Source of the DNA: H17-190 sp034435615
GTDB lineage: Bacteria; Chloroflexota; Dehalococcoidia; SM23-28-2; HRBIN24
Reading direction: 5' to 3'
Length of the DNA: 40,191 bases
Assembly: GCA_034435615.1 (NCBI GenBank)
Contig: DAOTWZ010000051.1
Location: 1 to 40,191 of the forward strand
Numbering within the stretch: position 1 is the first letter of the stretch; every line of letters starts with the position of its first letter. This document shows, piece after piece, positions 1 through 7,367 of this stretch. Below the pieces are notes generated by a model. The model made no database searches and had not been told where the DNA came from. It was given only the letters and a program-made list of their open reading frames with translations. A program made the translations under genes and the position numbers.

Positions 1-255
1 ACGCCTGCCGCAGCCTGCCGCTACCTTTCGCCATAGCACACCAAGCCTATCTCCAGCCCTTTTGCAAGACAAGCCCAGGCCCAGCCCACGGCCGGAGGAG
101 ACCCGTCCTCTAGAGGGAACCAGCCCGTCCCCATCTTCCGCAGGGAGGGCAGGCGCGTGCTGGCGCCGGCGTCACGCCCGGCGCCCGGGGAGCTGGCATC
201 GGCGGATTAGACCGAAGGCGGGCAGGTCCGGGGCCGGACTCGCATCTGGGAGGGC

Positions 256-331
256 TGGAGGCGACGGCCGGATTCGAACCGGCGATCGGGGATTTGCAGT
301 CCCCTGCCTTAGACCGCTTGGCTACGTCGCC
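256..331 (-). tRNA. tRNA-Cys (anticodon GCA)
   Basis: The reverse complement folds into a full cloverleaf. The 7-bp acceptor stem GGCGACG/CGTCGCC closes the molecule, the anticodon loop CTGCAAA carries GCA, and the T-arm contains GGTTCGAATCC. The discriminator base is U, as is usual for tRNA-Cys, and the CCA end is encoded (positions 256-258). Only 8 bases separate it from the tRNA-Gly gene upstream on the same strand, so the two are almost certainly one transcript. Confidence 0.96.
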
Positions 332-339
332 TCCCGGTC

Positions 340-414
340 TGGAGCGGAAGACGGGATTCGAACCCGCGACCTCCTCCTTGGCAAGGAGGCGCGCTACCGC
401 TGCGCCACTTCCGC
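340..414 (-). tRNA. tRNA-Gly (anticodon GCC)
   Basis: The reverse complement begins GCGGAAGTGGCGCAGCGG and folds as a cloverleaf with acceptor stem GCGGAAG/CTTCCGC. The anticodon loop TTGCCAA gives GCC, and the T-loop is TTCGAAT. The discriminator is U and the CCA end is encoded (340-342). It is the first gene of a tRNA-Gly/tRNA-Cys pair read leftwards. Confidence 0.96.
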
Positions 415-418
415 TCCT

Positions 419-434
419 GCCCCCGCAAGGGGGC
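419..434 (-). other. Hairpin in the leader of the tRNA-Gly/Cys transcript
   Basis: A perfect 6-bp stem (GCCCCC/GGGGGC) with a 4-base loop ends only 4 bases before the mature 5' end of tRNA-Gly, between the predicted promoter and the tRNA. It would be part of the precursor removed by RNase P. It is not followed by a T-run in either direction, so I do not call it a terminator. Confidence 0.5.
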
Positions 435-443
435 CCGGGCCTT

Positions 444-474
444 AATATAACACATGGGGGAGGTGGTCTGACAA
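444..474 (-). promoter_or_regulatory. Candidate promoter for the tRNA-Gly/Cys pair
   Basis: On the minus strand TTGTCA (469-474) is followed after 19 bases by TATATT (444-449), about 30 bases upstream of tRNA-Gly. The elements are good but the spacing is long; a register one or two bases earlier (TTATAT) would bring it to 17-18. Confidence 0.5.
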
Positions 475-547
475 GGGCCGCCTTGACATTAGGCCGGTGC
501 CCATAATAGGCTGCGGCTGACACCTCCCGACCTTCAGGAGGCCATCC

Positions 548-991
548 ATGCCCCGTATTCGCAAAGGCATCGACATAGAGGCCACCCCGGAGCAGGTCTT
601 CGCCGAGATCGCCGACCCGGCCCGTCAGACGGAGTGGGCCCTCCCCTTCCGGGAGATCGAGGTGGTGGAGGGAGACGGCAAGAGTCAGGGGAGCGTCCAG
701 CGCTGGCAGTTCAAGGTGGGCCCGCGGGCGGAGACGCTGACCGCCATCGTCACCGATTACAAAGAGAACCGCAGCATCGCCAGGGAGGTGCGGGAAGGTC
801 CCCTCGCCTACCGGGACCGCCTCTCCGTCGTCCCCCAGACGGGGGAGGTCACCCGCGTGGAGTGGCTGGTGGAATATGAGCCCCCCATGGGGATGCTGGG
901 GCGGCTCATGGACGCCCTCCTCATGAACCGCGTCTTCCAGAACGACATCGAGACCTCGCTGGAGCGCCTGAAGGTCAGGCTGGAGGGCTGA
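548..991 (+). CDS. SRPBCC (START-like/polyketide-cyclase fold) family protein
   Basis: This 147-residue protein has the layout of small single-domain SRPBCC ligand-binding proteins. It opens with a short strand and the typical phrase ATPEQVFAEIADPARQTEW (about residues 13-31), continues with a beta-rich middle, and ends with a long C-terminal helix (about 120-145) that would close the hydrophobic pocket. Such proteins bind lipids, polyketides or other hydrophobic ligands in the cytoplasm; nothing here names the ligand. The start is supported by AGGAGG seven bases before the ATG. A perfect TTGACA at 483-488 lies upstream, but the best -10-like bases (TAATAG, 504-509) are only 15 bases away, so the promoter is uncertain. 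It appears to be a single-gene unit. Confidence 0.8.
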   Translation: MPRIRKGIDIEATPEQVFAEIADPARQTEWALPFREIEVVEGDGKSQGSVQRWQFKVGPRAETLTAIVTDYKENRSIAREVREGPLAYRDRLSVVPQTGEVTRVEWLVEYEPPMGMLGRLMDALLMNRVFQNDIETSLERLKVRLEG

Positions 992-1072
992 GAGCGGCCT
1001 CCGCCGAGCAGAGTGGATAGAATCAATTAGAATAGTGTTAAAATAGCGGGTCGTGAGGGGAGGTAGGTGGGC

Positions 1073-1354
1073 ATGACCAGCGCTAACGGCAACGACTCCC
1101 ACCCCCTGGCGGAGATCCCGGAGGCAGTCCCTGGTTTCTCGCGGGCTGCCACCGCGCCGCCACTGGAGGAGAGCTTCTCACCCCAGGCCTACTCCGCCCA
1201 GGTGGCCCACGCCACCAATCTGGTGCGGTTCATCCTGGAGCGTCTGGACGCTGAGATCGCCAAGACGCGCCGCACCCTGGAGGAGCTGGAGGGCCACCGC
1301 AACCGGCTCCTGTTGCAGTTGCGGGAGATAGTGGAGGAGCACGCTAGCCTCTAG
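1073..1354 (+). CDS. Small coiled-coil protein of unknown function
   Basis: I do not recognise a family. The protein has about 93 residues: a disordered, Pro-rich first half and a charged, heptad-like helix in the second half (around LDAEIAKTRRTLEELEG) that looks like a short coiled coil ending in the C-terminal REIVEEHASL. The ATG at 1073 is preferred because GAGGGGAGG lies just upstream; a GTG at 1067 in the same frame is the alternative. An AT-rich stretch (about 1019-1046) upstream probably holds the promoter. Its last 11 bases overlap the end of the convergent acyl-CoA dehydrogenase gene. It could be a small structural or adaptor protein, but this is open. Confidence 0.6.
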   Translation: MTSANGNDSHPLAEIPEAVPGFSRAATAPPLEESFSPQAYSAQVAHATNLVRFILERLDAEIAKTRRTLEELEGHRNRLLLQLREIVEEHASL

Positions 1355-2504
1355 GTAGGCCCAGGCCCCGCAGGGCAATGATGTTGCGCTGCACCTCGGA
1401 GGTGCCGGCGCCTATTGTCTGCTGGACGACCGAGAGGTAGCCGTGGGCGATGGCGCCAGACCAGAGGGCGCGGGGCGAGCCCTCGCGCAGGGCGCCGTAG
1501 AGGCCCAGGATGGCCACCCCCAGGTTGTAGAGCCGCTGGGCCAGCTCGCTGTTGAAGAGCTTGACCATGGCGGCCTCCGGACGGTAGTCCAGCCCCCTGT
1601 CGCGCATGAGGACGGCGCGGTAGAGGAGGAGCCTGGCCAGCTCGAAGCCGATGGCTATATCCGCCAGCCCCTGGCGGGCCATCTCCCGTTGCGGGCCCAG
1701 GTCGTGCTCGCGCACGTAGCGGACCAGAGCGCGAAAGGCCCGCCAGTAGAGGAAGGCCCGGTAGACAGTGATGCGCTCCGCCCCCAGGGCCGAGTTCATG
1801 AGCTGCCAGCCCCCGTTCTCGGGGCCGACGCGGGAGTACCGGGGCACCCGCACGTTGTCGAAGATGACCTCATTGAACTCGTGGAGGTCCAGCATGTTAT
1901 AGAGGGGCCGCACCGTCACCCCGGGGGCGTCCATGGGGACGATGAGCACCGATATCCCCTGGTGCTTGGGCACCGCAGGGTCGGTGCGGGCCACCAGGAG
2001 ACAGAAATCGCTCTGGTGGGCGCCGCTGCTGAAGATCTTGCGGCCGCTGACCAGGTAATAGTCCCCCTCAGGGATGGCACGGGTCTGGGCGCCCGCCAGG
2101 TCGGAGCCCACCTCCGGCTCGGTGTAGCCCAGGCACCAGGTCTCCTCTCCCCGGGCCATGCGGGGCAGGTGCTCCCGCTTCTGCTCCTCCGTCCCGAAGG
2201 CCAGAATGAAGGGGCCGACGATGCAACGGCCCAGGGCATCGGCGGCGGGGCCGCCATGGAGGCCGATCTCCTCCTCCACCAGGAACTGCTCGAAGTTGGA
2301 GCGGCCGGCGCCGCCATACTCAGTGGGCCAGTTGAGGGCGAGCCAGCCCCTGGCCCCCAGCTTCCGCTCGAACTCGCGGTGGGGCATGTAACCAGGGGGG
2401 ACAGGCACCGGGTCCGTATCGTGGTCCGCGCCCAGCTCCTGGCGGAGCCATTCACAGACCTCCCTCCTGAGCGATTCCTGCTCCGGCGTCAGGCGGAACT
2501 CCAT
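1344..2504 (-). CDS. Acyl-CoA dehydrogenase family protein
   Basis: This 386-residue flavoprotein is of standard length for the family and would oxidise an acyl-CoA to the 2,3-enoyl-CoA, passing electrons to an electron-transfer flavoprotein. The three family domains are visible: an N-terminal helical domain, a beta domain with the flavin-contact segment GYTEPEVGSDLAG (about 126-138), and a C-terminal helical domain ending in GAGTSEVQRNIIALRGLG. The Glu found in the YEGTS motif of medium-chain enzymes is missing (GAGTS here). A glutamate at about 243, in ALGAERI, sits where isovaleryl-CoA dehydrogenase carries its catalytic base. The ATG is preceded by a GA-rich ribosome-binding region. It is a single gene, convergent with the small coiled-coil gene. 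The substrate cannot be read from sequence; a branched or steroid-type acyl-CoA is as likely as a fatty acyl-CoA. Confidence 0.9.
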   Translation of the reverse strand: MEFRLTPEQESLRREVCEWLRQELGADHDTDPVPVPPGYMPHREFERKLGARGWLALNWPTEYGGAGRSNFEQFLVEEEIGLHGGPAADALGRCIVGPFILAFGTEEQKREHLPRMARGEETWCLGYTEPEVGSDLAGAQTRAIPEGDYYLVSGRKIFSSGAHQSDFCLLVARTDPAVPKHQGISVLIVPMDAPGVTVRPLYNMLDLHEFNEVIFDNVRVPRYSRVGPENGGWQLMNSALGAERITVYRAFLYWRAFRALVRYVREHDLGPQREMARQGLADIAIGFELARLLLYRAVLMRDRGLDYRPEAAMVKLFNSELAQRLYNLGVAILGLYGALREGSPRALWSGAIAHGYLSVVQQTIGAGTSEVQRNIIALRGLGLPRG

Positions 2505-2606
2505 GGCGTCGCCCCCCTCTCTGGTGTCACCGTTAGTGTAGACGCAGTTAACGCGGTTGTAACAGCCCCCTCGTTGACCGTCCTATCTAGAGGTGGTTAA
2601 ATGACA

Positions 2607-2634
2607 TTGAGAGATTTCATAATTGGCATAGAAC
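2607..2634 (+). promoter_or_regulatory. Weak candidate promoter upstream of korAB
   Basis: TTGAGA (2607-2612) and TAGAAC (2629-2634) are separated by 16 bases within an unusually AT-rich stretch between divergent genes. Each matches the consensus at four or five of six positions. It would give a leader of about 60 bases containing the two small hairpins noted just downstream. Confidence 0.35.
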
Positions 2635-2652
2635 GAAGTTATGAAACTCCCT

Positions 2653-2694
2653 CGCTCCTGAAAGGAGCGACGCAATAGAGCGTAGGAGGGACGC
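2653..2694 (+). other. korAB leader hairpins, one exposing the ribosome-binding site
   Basis: A perfect 7-bp stem CGCTCCT/AGGAGCG with a GAA loop spans 2653-2669. It is followed at 2680-2694 by a 4-bp stem GCGT/ACGC whose loop is the Shine-Dalgarno AGGAGGG, ending 4 bases before the korA start codon. The first stem also contains AGGAG, so the strands could pair in alternative ways. There is no T-run, so it is not an intrinsic terminator. Confidence 0.4.
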
Positions 2695-2698
2695 TTAC

Positions 2699-4528
2699 AT
2701 GTGGTCTGTCCAGATATGCGGAGCCGGGCGTGCCGGGGACGGCACCAACACGCAGGTGCTCACCCTGGGTCAGGTCTTCAAAGACCTGGGCGCCTGGAGC
2801 TTCATCTGGCGGGATGAGGTCTACTCCAACATCCAGACCAGGGACAGCGCCTTCGGTCTGAGGGTGGCTGACCAGCCCGTCTACGGCCCCGACGACGAGT
2901 TCGATATCCTGGAGGCGTTTGACCAGGGGGCGCTGGTGGACATCACCGGCGGCGTGCGCGTGCCGCCCCTGGCCAGGCTCAAGAAGGGTGGGGTCCTGGT
3001 CTACGATTCCTCGCCCCGCCTGGAGTACCCCAACGCCGGCCACGAGGTGCACCCGGAGGTGGTGGCCGACGTCCTGGAAAGGCAGAGGGTCCGCGTCTAT
3101 GGCTTCCCCTTCGGTCAGACGGCGCGGGAGCGCTTCAAGAACTACATCGTGCGGGGGACGGTGGCGCTGGGGGTGGTGGCCCACCTCCTGGACCTCCCGG
3201 ACGAGCCCTTCTTCCACCGCTTTCGCCGCACCTTCGGCGAGGACTCGGACCTCTACCACATGAACCGGGACGCCTTCCTCCTGGGCCGCCAGATGGCCCG
3301 GCAGGAGGGGTGCGAGCGCCTGGGCCGGCGGCCCGACCTCACCCCCATCGCCGATGACCAGCGGCAGCTCCTGCTGGGGAACGAGGCCCTGGCCCTGGGC
3401 GCCATAGTGGCCGGCTGCCGCTTCTACGCCGGCTACCCCATCACCCCCGCCTCCGAGGTCCTGGAGTACATGGCGGAGAAGCTGCCCCGCTTCGGCGGCG
3501 CCGTCCTCCAGGCCGACAGCGAGATGGCGGCCGCCCACCACGTCATCGGGGCGGCCGTGGCCGGCGCCCGCTCCATGACCGCCACCGCCGGCCCCGGCTT
3601 CTCCCTGATGCAGGAGGCGATATCGGCCGCCGGGATGACGGAGACGCCCATGGTCATCGTCCTCTCCCAGCGGGGAGGCCCCGCCACCGGCCTGCCCACC
3701 AAGGTGGGCCAGGAAGACCTCAACGAGGCCATCTTCGGCGGCCACGGCGACTTCGCCCGCATCGCCCTGGCGGCCAGCGAGCCCGAGGAGGCCTTCTACA
3801 TCATGGAGAAGGTCTTCAACCTGGCCGAGCGCTACCAGTGCCTGGTCATCCTAGTGCTGGACCAGATGCTGGCCCAGTCCAGTTACACCATACCGCCCCT
3901 GGACCCCTCCCGCTTCGTCATAGACCGCGGGAAGCTACTGGACGCCACCGCCGTGGAGCGGCTCTACCGCAGCAACGGCCGCATCGACTACAAGCGCTAC
4001 CTGCTCACCAAGGACGGCATCTCGCCCAGGGTCGTCCCCGGGACGCCTGGCGTCACCAGCCTGTACGTCAACACCAACGAGCACGACGAGGCCGGCTACA
4101 TCACCGAGGAGATGGCCATACGCAAGGCGATGGTGGAGAAGCGGGTCATCAAGCGCATGGCGCTCATACGCCAGGACCCGGACCTGCCGCCGCCGCGGCT
4201 GGAGGGGGCCAGCGAGGGCAGGATCGGCTTCATCGGCTACGGCTCCGTCTTCGGCCCCGTGATGGAGGCCCTGCAGCGGCTGGCGGAGAGGGGCCAGAAG
4301 GCGAAGTTCCTGGCCCTGCGCACCCTCTGGCCCTTCCCCAGCAAGGAAGTGAAGGAGTTCGTTCGTAGCTGCGACCGCGTCTACGTGGTGGAGTACTCGG
4401 CGGGGGCGCAGCTCCTGGGCCTCGTCCAGCGAGAGGCCACCGGCCCCATGCCCCGCAAGCTGCGCTCCATCCTGCGCTACGATGGCCGCCCCATGACGCC
4501 GGGCTACATCCTCGCCGAGATGAAGTGA
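2699..4528 (+). CDS. korA: 2-oxoacid:ferredoxin oxidoreductase, fused gamma-alpha subunit
   Basis: The 609-residue protein joins the gamma (CoA-binding) domain, about residues 1-190, to the alpha domain, about 215-609, as in two-subunit KorAB-type 2-oxoglutarate:ferredoxin oxidoreductases. The enzyme makes an acyl-CoA, CO2 and reduced ferredoxin from a 2-oxoacid and CoA, or runs in reverse as a reductive carboxylase. The gamma part starts with VQICGAGRAGDGTNTQ; the alpha part has the family motif YPITPASE at 246-253 and the ATAGPGFSLMQEAI segment. The ATG follows AGGAGGG. korB starts 16 bases after its stop, so the two are cotranscribed. 2-Oxoglutarate is the most likely substrate, but pyruvate or a branched-chain 2-oxoacid cannot be excluded from sequence alone. 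Confidence 0.93.
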   Translation: MWSVQICGAGRAGDGTNTQVLTLGQVFKDLGAWSFIWRDEVYSNIQTRDSAFGLRVADQPVYGPDDEFDILEAFDQGALVDITGGVRVPPLARLKKGGVLVYDSSPRLEYPNAGHEVHPEVVADVLERQRVRVYGFPFGQTARERFKNYIVRGTVALGVVAHLLDLPDEPFFHRFRRTFGEDSDLYHMNRDAFLLGRQMARQEGCERLGRRPDLTPIADDQRQLLLGNEALALGAIVAGCRFYAGYPITPASEVLEYMAEKLPRFGGAVLQADSEMAAAHHVIGAAVAGARSMTATAGPGFSLMQEAISAAGMTETPMVIVLSQRGGPATGLPTKVGQEDLNEAIFGGHGDFARIALAASEPEEAFYIMEKVFNLAERYQCLVILVLDQMLAQSSYTIPPLDPSRFVIDRGKLLDATAVERLYRSNGRIDYKRYLLTKDGISPRVVPGTPGVTSLYVNTNEHDEAGYITEEMAIRKAMVEKRVIKRMALIRQDPDLPPPRLEGASEGRIGFIGYGSVFGPVMEALQRLAERGQKAKFLALRTLWPFPSKEVKEFVRSCDRVYVVEYSAGAQLLGLVQREATGPMPRKLRSILRYDGRPMTPGYILAEMK

Positions 4529-4544
4529 AGAGGAGGCAACGTCC

Positions 4545-5546
4545 ATGGCAGTATACACGCCCGAGAAGCCCCTGACCCAGGCCGACATCACCGGTCCTGG
4601 CGCCTGGTGGTGCAGCGGCTGCGGCGACTTCGGTGTCACCGCCGCCTTCAAGGAGGTGCTTCTCACCCTCGTCAACGACATGAAGGTGCCCCTGGAGCAG
4701 GTCTTTATCTTCTCTGGCATCGGCTGCTCCAGCAAGGAGCCGGAGATGCTGCGAGTGAACGCCTATCACGGGCAGCACGGCCGCTCCATACCCGTGGCTA
4801 TGGGGCTGGCGGCCGCCAACCCGGGCCTGGTCGTCGTCGACTTCGGTGGCGACGGCGACACCTACGCCATCGGCATGGAGCACTTCGTCCATGCCTGCAT
4901 AAAGAACGTGAACATGACCCTCATCATCATGAACAACCAGGTCTATGGCCTGACCAAGGGGCAGGCGTCTCCCACCGCTCACCTGGGGCTGAAGACCAGC
5001 TCCACGCCGGAGGGGAAGAAGCTACGGCCCGTGAACCCCCTGAAGCTGGCCATAGCCGCCGGCGCCGCCTTCGTGGCCCGCGGCGTCTCCTGGAACAAGA
5101 AGGAGCTGGCCCAACTCATGCTCAGGGCGATCCAGACCAAGGGCTTCGCCCTGCTGGACGTCTTCTCCCCCTGCGTCACCTACCACCGGGAGCCGGGTTT
5201 CCGGGGGAGCGGGCCCATCGTGGACTGGTACCGCACCAACTACGTGCTCGACATAAGGGACGCATGGCGGGAGATGCGAGAGCAGGTCTTCACGCCAGAG
5301 GAGCAGGCCCGCCTGCCCGCCGAGTACGACCCCACCAGCCCCGAGGCAGCCACCCACGCCCTGCGCCTGATAGAGGAGGCGGCCAAGCTGGGGCGGGAGG
5401 TCACCGGCCTTCTGCTGATCAACGAGTCCGTTCCCACTATGGAGGAGAACCTGGGCGTCTCCAAGGAGAGGGCGCCCGCCCTGGTGGACATCTCTGTCCA
5501 GGCCAATCTGAAGGGCTACCAGGAGCTGCTGGCCGAGCTACGGTAG
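4545..5546 (+). CDS. korB: 2-oxoacid:ferredoxin oxidoreductase, beta subunit
   Basis: This 333-residue partner of KorA carries thiamine diphosphate and the iron-sulfur cluster. The TPP/Mg motif GDGD lies at 102-105, followed by MNNQVYGLTKGQ (129-140). Cysteines at 23, 26 (WCSGCG), 61 (GIGCSS) and 210 (SPCVTY) match the four [4Fe-4S] ligands of the beta subunit, so the electron path to ferredoxin looks intact. The ATG is preceded by GAGGAGG. The lack of a separate ferredoxin-like delta subunit in the neighbourhood is normal for this two-subunit class. The gene ends at a hairpin shared with the convergent hydrolase gene. Confidence 0.94.
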   Translation: MAVYTPEKPLTQADITGPGAWWCSGCGDFGVTAAFKEVLLTLVNDMKVPLEQVFIFSGIGCSSKEPEMLRVNAYHGQHGRSIPVAMGLAAANPGLVVVDFGGDGDTYAIGMEHFVHACIKNVNMTLIIMNNQVYGLTKGQASPTAHLGLKTSSTPEGKKLRPVNPLKLAIAAGAAFVARGVSWNKKELAQLMLRAIQTKGFALLDVFSPCVTYHREPGFRGSGPIVDWYRTNYVLDIRDAWREMREQVFTPEEQARLPAEYDPTSPEAATHALRLIEEAAKLGREVTGLLLINESVPTMEENLGVSKERAPALVDISVQANLKGYQELLAELR

Positions 5547-5558
5547 CGCCGCTGTCGC

Positions 5559-5593
5559 AGAGGGCCGCGCTGGACTGACGCGGCCCCTCTTTC
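5559..5593. terminator. Bidirectional hairpin between convergent korB and hydrolase genes
   Basis: AGAGGGCCGCG (5559-5569) pairs with CGCGGCCCCTCT (5579-5590) apart from one bulged C, with a 9-base loop, followed by TT. It sits exactly in the 53-base gap between two convergent stop codons. The T-run is short, so termination strength is uncertain. Confidence 0.55.
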
Positions 5594-5599
5594 GCGCCT

Positions 5600-6241
5600 T
5601 CAACCGGAGGCCAGGTGACGGCGGAAGAAGGCCACCACGCGGCCGGCCGCCGAGTGGAAGCCCAGCGCCCAGAAGTGGTCCACCCCGGGGAGGACTACCA
5701 GCTCCACCGTCTCGTCCCCCTGGACGAGCCTCTGCAGCTCCTCGGGACGGGCGAAGGAGTCGTTCTCCCCCGAGACGATGAGCTTGGGACAGGTGCAGGC
5801 GGCCAGCGCCTCCCGCGTCAGGTACTGGGTGGGCGGGGAGACGAGGGCCAGCGCGCCCAGCCCGGCCGCCCGGGGCGCCGCCAGGGCCGCCACCATCGCC
5901 CCGAAGGAGTAGCCCGCCAGGCCCAGGGGCGGGTCACCGCCCCCCAGTAGCTCCCGGGCGCGGGCCAGGGCGGCCAGGACGTCCTCCTGCTCGCCTCGGC
6001 CGCCGTCGTGGCGGCCGCCGCTCTCGCCAGTGCCACGGAAGTTGAAGCGGAGGGCCAGGAGTCCGCCCTCCGCCAGGGCCTGGCAGAGGGTGACCACCAC
6101 ATGGTTGTCCATATCGCCGCCGAAGAGGGGATGAGGGTGGCAGACCACCACGGCGGCGGCGGGCCGCTCCCGCGGCCAGTGGGCCGCCGCCTCCAGTCCT
6201 ATCTCCCCGCAGTCGACCGTCAGACGCTCCAGCCGTTCCAT
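5600..6241 (-). CDS. Alpha/beta hydrolase (dienelactone-hydrolase-like)
   Basis: This 213-residue, single-domain alpha/beta hydrolase belongs to the group with the opening CHPHPLFGGDMDN (34-46), which forms the oxyanion side of the pocket. The nucleophile elbow is GYSFGAM with Ser112; Asp160 in GEND and His188 in GVDH complete a plausible catalytic triad. Proteins of this type are annotated as carboxylesterases or dienelactone-hydrolase-like and act in the cytoplasm; the substrate is unknown. No signal peptide or membrane segment is seen. The ATG is preceded by GGGAGG. It is a single gene, convergent with korB and divergent from the DNA-end-resection operon. Confidence 0.85.
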   Translation of the reverse strand: MERLERLTVDCGEIGLEAAAHWPRERPAAAVVVCHPHPLFGGDMDNHVVVTLCQALAEGGLLALRFNFRGTGESGGRHDGGRGEQEDVLAALARARELLGGGDPPLGLAGYSFGAMVAALAAPRAAGLGALALVSPPTQYLTREALAACTCPKLIVSGENDSFARPEELQRLVQGDETVELVVLPGVDHFWALGFHSAAGRVVAFFRRHLASG

Positions 6242-6308
6242 GCTCCATTCCTCCCGGTCCGCCCCTCAGTGTAGGGAGGTCGGATGAGTGTGAGCAACGC
6301 CTACCCTG

Positions 6309-6336
6309 TTGACGCGCCTCCCGCGGGCCCTATAAT
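6309..6336 (+). promoter_or_regulatory. Strong promoter of the nurA-herA-sbcD-sbcC operon
   Basis: TTGACG (6309-6314) and a perfect TATAAT (6331-6336) are 16 bases apart, about 40 bases before the first start codon. This is the best sigma70-type match in the window and implies steady expression of the operon. Confidence 0.75.
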
Positions 6337-6374
6337 GGAGGACAAAATCGGTCATCTGTTCGAAAGGCGTGACG

Positions 6375-7367
6375 ATGCTTCCCGCGCTCCGTCTGCATCC
6401 CTGGGCGGCTGCCTACGAGGGGCTCCTGGACGACGAAGAGGAGTCCGACGAGGAGGCCCAGCCGGCGGACGCCGCCGTGGAGCTGACGACGGACCAGTGG
6501 CGCCCCCTCCAGCCAGAGGCGGCGGCGGTGGTGGAGGAGGTCTTCTTCGTGGACGGCGTGCGACGAGTGGACGCCGGCGTGGTGGGGGAGGAGGAGGGGC
6601 GCCTCGTCTGGGGGCTCTTCGGCAGCTACGGCGCCGGTGGCGTCCGCTGCCGCGCCGGGCGGGCGGAGGTGGCGGAAGAGAAGATAGGTCGCTGCCTGGT
6701 GCTGGGGAGCCACCGCTTCAGCGGCGACGTCCGCATCGAGACCAACGGCGGGGCGCTGGTCTACCGCCTTCTCAGCATCGCCGATGGTAACCACCAGAAG
6801 GTGCGGGACGCCCTGCAGCAACGGATGCGCCAGGAGGAGGGCGCCCTGGTGGTGGACCACTGCCAAGAAAGGGAGGACGTCCTGGTGGTGATAGACGGGC
6901 CCATCACCTTCATTCCCCGCTTCGTCATGGGGAAAGCGCCGGTGGTGGGCCATGTGAAGAGCCACCATCGCCGCTACCTGGAGTGGGAGCTCATGGCCCA
7001 GGTGATGGCCCTCCCCTGGGGCAGCCGTAGCCCTCTGTTCCTGATCCACAAGGAGCGAGAGCTGGACGAGCGCTACTCCTGGTACGTGCGTATCGCCCAG
7101 CCGGCGGCGCCCCAGCACCCGCTGGTGGGAATAGTGAGAATGGAGACCTGGGCCAGCATCGGACTGGAGGCGGCGCGCCGCCTGGCCGACCTGGCCACCG
7201 CCATCGTCCCCCGCTTCGCCTCGGCGGCTGGCTGGGATGCCCGGGCCCCTGCTAACCTCTACCCGGTGGCCGCCCTGGAGCAGCGGCTGCGCCATGGCCT
7301 GGGCGAGCACCAGTGGGTGCGTCGCCACATAGAGGTCTATCTCTACAGACAGGGGCAGCAGCGATGA
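6375..7367 (+). CDS. nurA: NurA domain nuclease (5'-3' DNA end resection)
   Basis: This 330-residue protein is read as NurA, the nuclease that works with the HerA translocase to resect DNA ends. The family's first acidic metal site is visible as FFVDGVRRVD with Asp60, and the second as VLVVIDGPI with Asp174. A conserved acidic/basic helix (about RMRQEEG, 150-156) lies between them, and GHVKSHHRR follows in the place of the family's conserved Lys segment. The first 50 residues are acidic and poorly conserved. ATG 6375 is chosen over GTG 6369 because the AAAGG ribosome-binding site is then 7 bases away rather than 1. Its stop overlaps the herA start as ATGA. The context with HerA, Mre11 and Rad50 homologues makes the assignment much firmer than the divergent sequence alone would. 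Confidence 0.82.
   Translation: MLPALRLHPWAAAYEGLLDDEEESDEEAQPADAAVELTTDQWRPLQPEAAAVVEEVFFVDGVRRVDAGVVGEEEGRLVWGLFGSYGAGGVRCRAGRAEVAEEKIGRCLVLGSHRFSGDVRIETNGGALVYRLLSIADGNHQKVRDALQQRMRQEEGALVVDHCQEREDVLVVIDGPITFIPRFVMGKAPVVGHVKSHHRRYLEWELMAQVMALPWGSRSPLFLIHKERELDERYSWYVRIAQPAAPQHPLVGIVRMETWASIGLEAARRLADLATAIVPRFASAAGWDARAPANLYPVAALEQRLRHGLGEHQWVRRHIEVYLYRQGQQR

Noticed and set aside
62..445. Open frame of 127 codons over the tRNA pair
   Set aside because: It runs through two tRNA genes on the opposite strand, has no ribosome-binding site, and its low-complexity Arg/Pro/Gly composition is typical of a GC-rich shadow frame.
1443..2600. 385-codon frame opposite the acyl-CoA dehydrogenase
   Set aside because: Gly/Val/His-rich shadow of a well-supported gene; no domain and no start signals.
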